In this document: positions 31,382-32,207 of the stretch, piece by piece
Layout: every line of letters begins with the position of its first letter
Numbering within the stretch: position 1 is the stretch's first letter
Assembly (NCBI GenBank): GCA_041263285.1
Contig: JBFSVS010000010.1
Coordinates: 1-32,207 of the forward strand
Direction: 5' to 3'
Length of the DNA stretch: 32,207 bases
Source of the DNA: Acidiparvus fluvialis
Lineage (GTDB): Bacteria > Acidobacteriota > Holophagae > Holophagales > Holophagaceae
Program-made: the position numbers and the translations under genes
Notes under the pieces: generated by a model
Told to the model about the DNA's origin: nothing
The model's database searches: none
The model's input: only the letters and a program-made list of their open reading frames with translations

Positions 31382-32207
31382 GTGGTGTAAACCCGAGAAA
31401 TACGTCTTTGAAGACCGCATGTAATTTCGTAAGGCAACACGTGTGCAAGTTGCGAAAGGCTTTTTAAGCTTAAAGGCGAGGTCGGGTCCGAGGAAATTAA
31501 ATAGACCGGGTGCTTCACATCGATAGAAGCGGTGTCGGGCACTGCGATAGTGGTGAAGTCCATCGAAATTCTACCCACCACAGGATAATAGTGTCCTCCA
31601 ATTGATACTCTTGACTGATTGCTAAAGGCTCTCAGGTATCCATCTGCATATCCGCAGGCCAAAGTCACAATCTTCATCGGTGAGGATGTGATGTAGGTTC
31701 TCCCGTAACCTACCGCCGTTCCTTCGGGGACAGACTTTACTCGCAAGATGTTGCAGAGTAGATCTAGGCAGGGCTGTAAGTCACTAGTTTGCGTGTGATT
31801 ACTTAATCCAAAAAGTCCTAAACCAGGTCGGATGTGCGTCTCGGAATCGATTACACCATGGTGAAGGGCATCCGTATTTGAAAAATGGATCTGCGAGGGT
31901 TGAATATCCAAGTTAAACAAGGTTGACTTTATCTTTTTAAATACTAAGAGTTGCTGGTCAATAAATGATCGGGTTGATTCATCCGCACTAGAAAAATGAG
32001 ACATTAGCCCAACGATTGAGCCTTTAATGCGCGTCAACGCCTTTTGATACTCGAGAATATCAGATTCCAAAAAACCTAATCGGCCCATCCCGGTGTCAAT
32101 TTTCAAATGAATCTTCAATTGATTATTTTTTAAAAATTCATCTAACTCCGACAGGTTATCGGGGGCAACTAAGGCGATGGATAAATTAAGTAAAGAGGCA
32201 ATGGGCC
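31378..32207 (-). CDS. alr: Alanine racemase, C-terminal part (N-terminus beyond window)
   Basis: The frame is open to the right edge, so about 276 residues of a PLP enzyme are visible. It makes D-alanine for peptidoglycan from L-alanine. The visible part has H-L-K-I-D-T-G-M-G-R-L-G, the late part of the TIM barrel with M-S-H-F-S-S-A-D and R-P-G-L-G-L-F-G, and the C-terminal beta domain. The catalytic Tyr is in V-G-Y-G-R-T-Y, followed by I-V-T-L-A-C-G-Y-A-D-G-Y and V-G-R-I-S-M-D-F. The PLP-binding Lys lies outside the window. The stop is within a TTAA shared with lptD on the other strand (4-nt overlap). Confidence 0.95.
   Translation of the reverse strand, partial: PIASLLNLSIALVAPDNLSELDEFLKNNQLKIHLKIDTGMGRLGFLESDILEYQKALTRIKGSIVGLMSHFSSADESTRSFIDQQLLVFKKIKSTLFNLDIQPSQIHFSNTDALHHGVIDSETHIRPGLGLFGLSNHTQTSDLQPCLDLLCNILRVKSVPEGTAVGYGRTYITSSPMKIVTLACGYADGYLRAFSNQSRVSIGGHYYPVVGRISMDFTTIAVPDTASIDVKHPVYLISSDPTSPLSLKSLSQLAHVLPYEITCGLQRRISRVYTT

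Noticed and set aside
1..32207. CRISPR arrays, tRNA or rRNA genes, insertion sequences, attachment sites
   Set aside because: No regularly spaced repeats, cloverleaf sequences, transposase genes or terminal inverted repeats were found on reading both strands. Short tRNA-like signals could escape reading by eye.

Overview
The window is a gene-dense stretch of a bacterial chromosome with 30 protein-coding genes. Two are cut by the window edges: purN at the left and alr at the right. I see no rRNA, tRNA, CRISPR array, insertion sequence or prophage. LptD, a TolC-family outer-membrane protein and an exported carboxypeptidase-regulatory-domain/TPR protein point to a diderm (Gram-negative) organism. 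That exported protein, the K+-independent H+-pyrophosphatase, the glutaryl-CoA dehydrogenase and the periplasmic oligopeptidase would fit an Acidobacteriota-like lineage of moderate to low GC. This placement is inference and rests on no single marker gene.

Layout. 1-3233 (+): purN end, tsaE, a small HNH nuclease, pepA, and an HU/IHF gene. 3238-3968 (-): an exported or lipoprotein gene and a 2Fe-2S ferredoxin. 4050-7226 (+): a cyclophilin, a methionyl-tRNA synthetase split into two overlapping genes (the first opening at a CTG codon), and exodeoxyribonuclease III. 7228-8295 (-): the carboxypeptidase-regulatory/TPR protein. 8399-10206 (+): thymidine kinase and glutaryl-CoA dehydrogenase. 10207-15189 (-): dCMP deaminase, purE, a LipB-Nudix fusion, a short-chain-type acyl-CoA dehydrogenase and a TolC-like protein. 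15366-19826 (+): H+-pyrophosphatase with a strong terminator, then exported oligopeptidase B. 19831-26860 (-): a complete phosphate locus in the order pstS-pstC-pstA-pstB-phoU-phoB. 27151-31381 (+): RNase E/G and lptD. 31378-32207 (-): alr.

How the genes fit together. Most are housekeeping: nucleotide supply (purN, purE, thymidine kinase, dCMP deaminase), translation (tsaE for t6A, metG), RNA decay, envelope building (lptD, alr, tolC), lipoylation and acyl-CoA oxidation. The phosphate locus is the one clear multi-gene system. PstC and PstA carry unusually large periplasmic insertions, a hairpin separates pstS from pstC, the pstS ribosome-binding site lies in a hairpin, and no PhoR kinase is encoded nearby.

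The most distinctive observations are the LipB-Nudix fusion, the split MetRS with its non-ATG start and cysteine-free connective region, and the fact that all five convergent gene pairs end within 4 nt of each other or overlap. I found no convincing new defence or mobile system.
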